Shown here in pieces: positions 61,982 through 64,000 of a stretch of 64,000 bases of DNA. The notes under the pieces were generated by a model. That model was not told the DNA's origin. It made no database searches and was given only the letters and a program-made list of their open reading frames with translations. The DNA lies in the NCBI GenBank assembly GCA_034521755.1, contig JAXHMB010000003.1, positions 682,001 through 746,000 on the forward strand, read 5' to 3'. A program made the position numbers and the translations under genes. Positions within the stretch are counted from its first letter, which is position 1; each line of letters starts with the position of its first letter. This DNA is from JAXHMB01 sp034521755. Lineage in GTDB: Bacteria > Bacteroidota > Rhodothermia > Balneolales > Balneolaceae.

Positions 61982-62412
61982 TGTTGATTAATACCGCTTT
62001 ATGCAAATTTTAAGCAATAACCGAACAGCTGACTAACATATTATGCTGTACGAAAAACTATAATGTGTAGAATCAACAGCATATTTTGCATAAATGCAAC
62101 AAAAAAGGCGCTATCGTTATGTTAAAACAACACCTAAGATGCATTTATCTATTTCATTATAACAAGTTCTCAAAAAATCAGCAGATACCTTTCTCAATTT
62201 CAGCATTAATAGCTATAACAAATTGCTAAAAAATAACCTGAGAGACTTTTTCATTCACAAGTATTTACTTCGACAGTGTACTTAATCTCTTAATGATTCA
62301 ATTAATTTTTCATACCTTTAGAGACATCTTTTTATGCGTTTTTATTTTTAATTGTCTGTATATTAATCGCGTTTTAAATCATCTAAATTTCAATTAATTC
62401 TTACTGATTTTC
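61982..62412. other. 431-base AT-rich gap between HNH gene and gdhA
   Basis: This is the longest stretch without a gene. It is AT-rich and has stops in all frames, no tRNA-like cloverleaf and no convincing terminator. TACCTTTA near 62315 is only an approximate -7 box. A promoter for gdhA on the plus strand and one for the HNH gene on the minus strand must lie here, but neither is clear by eye. Confidence 0.4.
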
Positions 62413-63717
62413 ATGCCTTACAATAAGAACATGTACACCACCGGATACTATAAGGAACCCGGGCCGAAACTGGACGAAGACTCTCCATTTAAATCAATGA
62501 TGGAACGGTTCCGGTTTGCCGCAGAAATTTTAGAGCTGGATGAAGGCATGTTTCAGTACCTGGCAAGCCCGGTTAAACAGGTAATTGTTTCAGTGCCCGT
62601 GGTAATGGACTCCGGTGAAATCCGTGTTTTTGAAGGATATCGAGTTATCCATGATAATGTACTTGGCCCATCCAAAGGAGGTATTCGTTATGCGCCCGAT
62701 GTAACGATCGACGAAATAAAAGCTCTGGCTTCTTGGATGACCTGGAAGTGTGCCATTGTAGATGTGCCTTTTGGAGGTGCCAAGGGCGGTGTTCGATGTA
62801 ATCCCAAAGAACTTTCTAAAGGGGAACTGGAACGACTGACCCGCCGCTATACTGCCAATATGCTTGAAGTGTTTGGCCCTGACCGTGATATACCTGCTCC
62901 CGACATGAATACCAATGAACAGGTTATGGCATGGATCATGGATACCTACAGCATGAATGCCCATAAAACAGAAACAGCTGTTGTAACCGGAAAGCCTATT
63001 ATTCTGGGTGGCTCACATGGACGTAAAGAAGCAACCGGGCGCGGGGTCGTTACTGTAACGCTTGCCGCACTTAATAAAATGGGCATGCTACCTAACAAGA
63101 CCACCGTTGCCGTTCAGGGATTTGGAAACGTAGGTTCGATTTCTGCCAAATTGATGTACGAACAAGGAGCCAAAGTTATCGGTATCAGTGATATTTCGGG
63201 TGGCTACCACAATAAAAATGGCATAGATATTCCTGAAGCCATAAAGTATGTAGATGAAAATGGAATACTCGAAGGTTATGAAAATGCCGACAAGATAACC
63301 AATGAAGAACTTTTGCAGATGGAATGCGATGTTCTAATCCCTGCTGCAAAAGAAGACCAGATCGGTCGCCATAATGCAGCTAATATCAATGCCCGCATCA
63401 TTTCGGAAGGTGCCAATGGTCCTGTTACTGCCAATGCCGACTCAATCCTTGAAGAAAAAGGAATTATGGTGATTCCCGATATTCTGGCCAATGCCGGCGG
63501 TGTAACTGTTTCCTATTTTGAATGGGTACAAGACAGGCAAGGTTACTTCTGGACAGAAGAGCGCGTTAACCGCCGCCTTAATCGCATGATGAGAAACGCC
63601 TTTGACAACCTCTTTCAGGTGAGCGAAGATTATGATGTAACGCTCCGTCAGGCAGCCTATATCTATGGCATCAACAAGGTAGCAACGACATTAAGAATGC
63701 GCGGAATCTACGCATAG
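62413..63717 (+). CDS. gdhA: Glutamate dehydrogenase (Glu/Leu/Phe/Val family)
   Basis: The enzyme interconverts glutamate and 2-oxoglutarate plus ammonia. The 434-residue protein has the substrate Lys in LGPSKGGIRYAPDV, the catalytic Lys region in DVPFGGAKGGVRCNPK, PAPDMNTNEQVMAWIMDTYS, and a dinucleotide fold AVQGFGNVGSISAKLMYEQG with an Asp at the end of the second strand (VIGISDISGG), which favours NAD over NADP (inference). The C-terminal SEGANGPVTANAD and VIPDILANAGGVTVSYFEWV are conserved. Typical hexameric-type length. It has its own AT-rich upstream region and a 57-base gap to the RsbW-like gene. Confidence 0.95.
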   Translation: MPYNKNMYTTGYYKEPGPKLDEDSPFKSMMERFRFAAEILELDEGMFQYLASPVKQVIVSVPVVMDSGEIRVFEGYRVIHDNVLGPSKGGIRYAPDVTIDEIKALASWMTWKCAIVDVPFGGAKGGVRCNPKELSKGELERLTRRYTANMLEVFGPDRDIPAPDMNTNEQVMAWIMDTYSMNAHKTETAVVTGKPIILGGSHGRKEATGRGVVTVTLAALNKMGMLPNKTTVAVQGFGNVGSISAKLMYEQGAKVIGISDISGGYHNKNGIDIPEAIKYVDENGILEGYENADKITNEELLQMECDVLIPAAKEDQIGRHNAANINARIISEGANGPVTANADSILEEKGIMVIPDILANAGGVTVSYFEWVQDRQGYFWTEERVNRRLNRMMRNAFDNLFQVSEDYDVTLRQAAYIYGINKVATTLRMRGIYA

Positions 63718-63774
63718 ACAAATTGCGTATTATAAAATGACGGCATCTAAACCGGCACAAGCCCTAATTACCAC

Positions 63775-64000
63775 ATGACTGAACAGGATTCAAAAGAGCT
63801 GATTCTGAAATCTGAATTTGACGAAGTTCAGAAACTTGAAGGCTATATCAATGAACTTCAGGAGTGGCTGGATTTCAACGATAATGAATACTCCCGCATC
63901 ATGCTTACTCTTAGCGAAGCTGCTACAAATGCTATCATTCATGGTAACAAAGAAGACCCTTCCAAAAAGGTATACATAAACTCCTCTGCTGATTCCGGCA
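63775..64000 (+). CDS. RsbW/SpoIIAB-like anti-sigma-factor ATPase, 3' part missing
   Basis: The frame from ATG 63775 is open to the right edge (75 codons). It encodes a GHKL-type ATPase N-terminal half: a helical start (KSEFDEVQKLEGYINELQEW) and the N-box RIMLTLSEAATNAIIHGNKE (Glu, Asn, His, Asn, Lys signature). This matches RsbW-type serine kinases that phosphorylate anti-anti-sigma proteins in stress partner switching. The G-boxes and the rest lie outside the window, so completeness and partners cannot be judged. No signal peptide. Confidence 0.8.
   Translation, partial: MTEQDSKELILKSEFDEVQKLEGYINELQEWLDFNDNEYSRIMLTLSEAATNAIIHGNKEDPSKKVYINSSADSG

Noticed and set aside
61982..62412. Small RNA or tRNA gene in the 431-base gap
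   Set aside because: No cloverleaf, CCA-like end or terminator-backed hairpin is visible; only AT-rich sequence.
1..64000. CRISPR array, IS element, prophage or integrase-flanked island
   Set aside because: No regularly spaced repeats, transposase, integrase or phage structural genes are seen; composition is even across the window.

Overview
The window looks like a chromosomal segment of a Bacteroidota/Balneolota-type bacterium. The clues are the ompH/skp-bamA-uppS block, a split mreBCD-PBP2-RodA operon, DUF3857 and DUF1343 proteins, lipobox proteins, few Shine-Dalgarno sequences, and a few sites matching the Bacteroidota promoter pattern TTTG-N(16-22)-TAnnTTTG. Base composition is moderately AT-rich and even. 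I see no rRNA, tRNA, CRISPR array, complete IS element, prophage or plasmid gene. The content is almost all housekeeping, and coding density is very high.

Layout. 1-2.4 kb: edge-truncated DUF3857 protein and dihydroorotase (both -). 2.4-4.9 kb: xseA, a DUF308-like membrane protein and an HD hydrolase (+). 4.9-13.5 kb: a long minus-strand run, in transcription order thymidine phosphorylase, PspA, a half-length PspA paralogue, a two-TM coiled-coil protein, enoyl-CoA hydratase, a CBS/CorC membrane protein, a Ycf46-like AAA ATPase and pheA. 13.5-18.6 kb: pdxB, tatD, a sugar kinase, tryptophan dioxygenase, a kynureninase-like enzyme and a GxxExxY remnant. 18.7-29.4 kb: recA-recX-AI-2E, purN-purH, then mreBCD-mrdA-rodA, all +. 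29.5-32.5 kb: MFS permease, RNase HII, orphan VWA protein. 32.5-42.7 kb (-): three Skp-like chaperones, bamA, uppS, ribH, a PHP phosphoesterase, an S41 protease, a LysM lytic transglycosylase and a small secreted protein. 42.8-52.5 kb: nadE, amidohydrolase, NUDIX, pyrG, GDPD, two small membrane proteins, rlmB (+), NamZ-like DUF1343, ndk. 52.6-64 kb: class III adenylyl cyclase, DUF255 protein, metallophosphoesterase, ECF sigma/anti-sigma pair, a secreted protein, mnmA, HNH protein, gdhA and an edge-truncated RsbW-like kinase.

Common themes are envelope construction (MreBCD/PBP2/RodA, UppS, BamA/Skp, MltD, NamZ, sugar kinase), envelope stress (PspA cassette, ECF pair) and nucleotide/cofactor synthesis (pyrC, pyrG, purN, purH, ribH, nadE, pdxB, ndk).

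The most striking direct observation is that four conserved genes (pyrC, the tryptophan dioxygenase gene, bamA, the DUF255 gene) are each split by one apparent single-base indel. Since bamA and normally pyrC are indispensable, assembly or sequencing error is likelier than real decay. I found no convincing wholly new system. The best candidates for further interest are the PspA / half-PspA / two-TM coiled-coil cassette, the AAA ATPase translationally coupled to pheA, and the SRPBCC/zinc-ribbon adenylyl cyclase.
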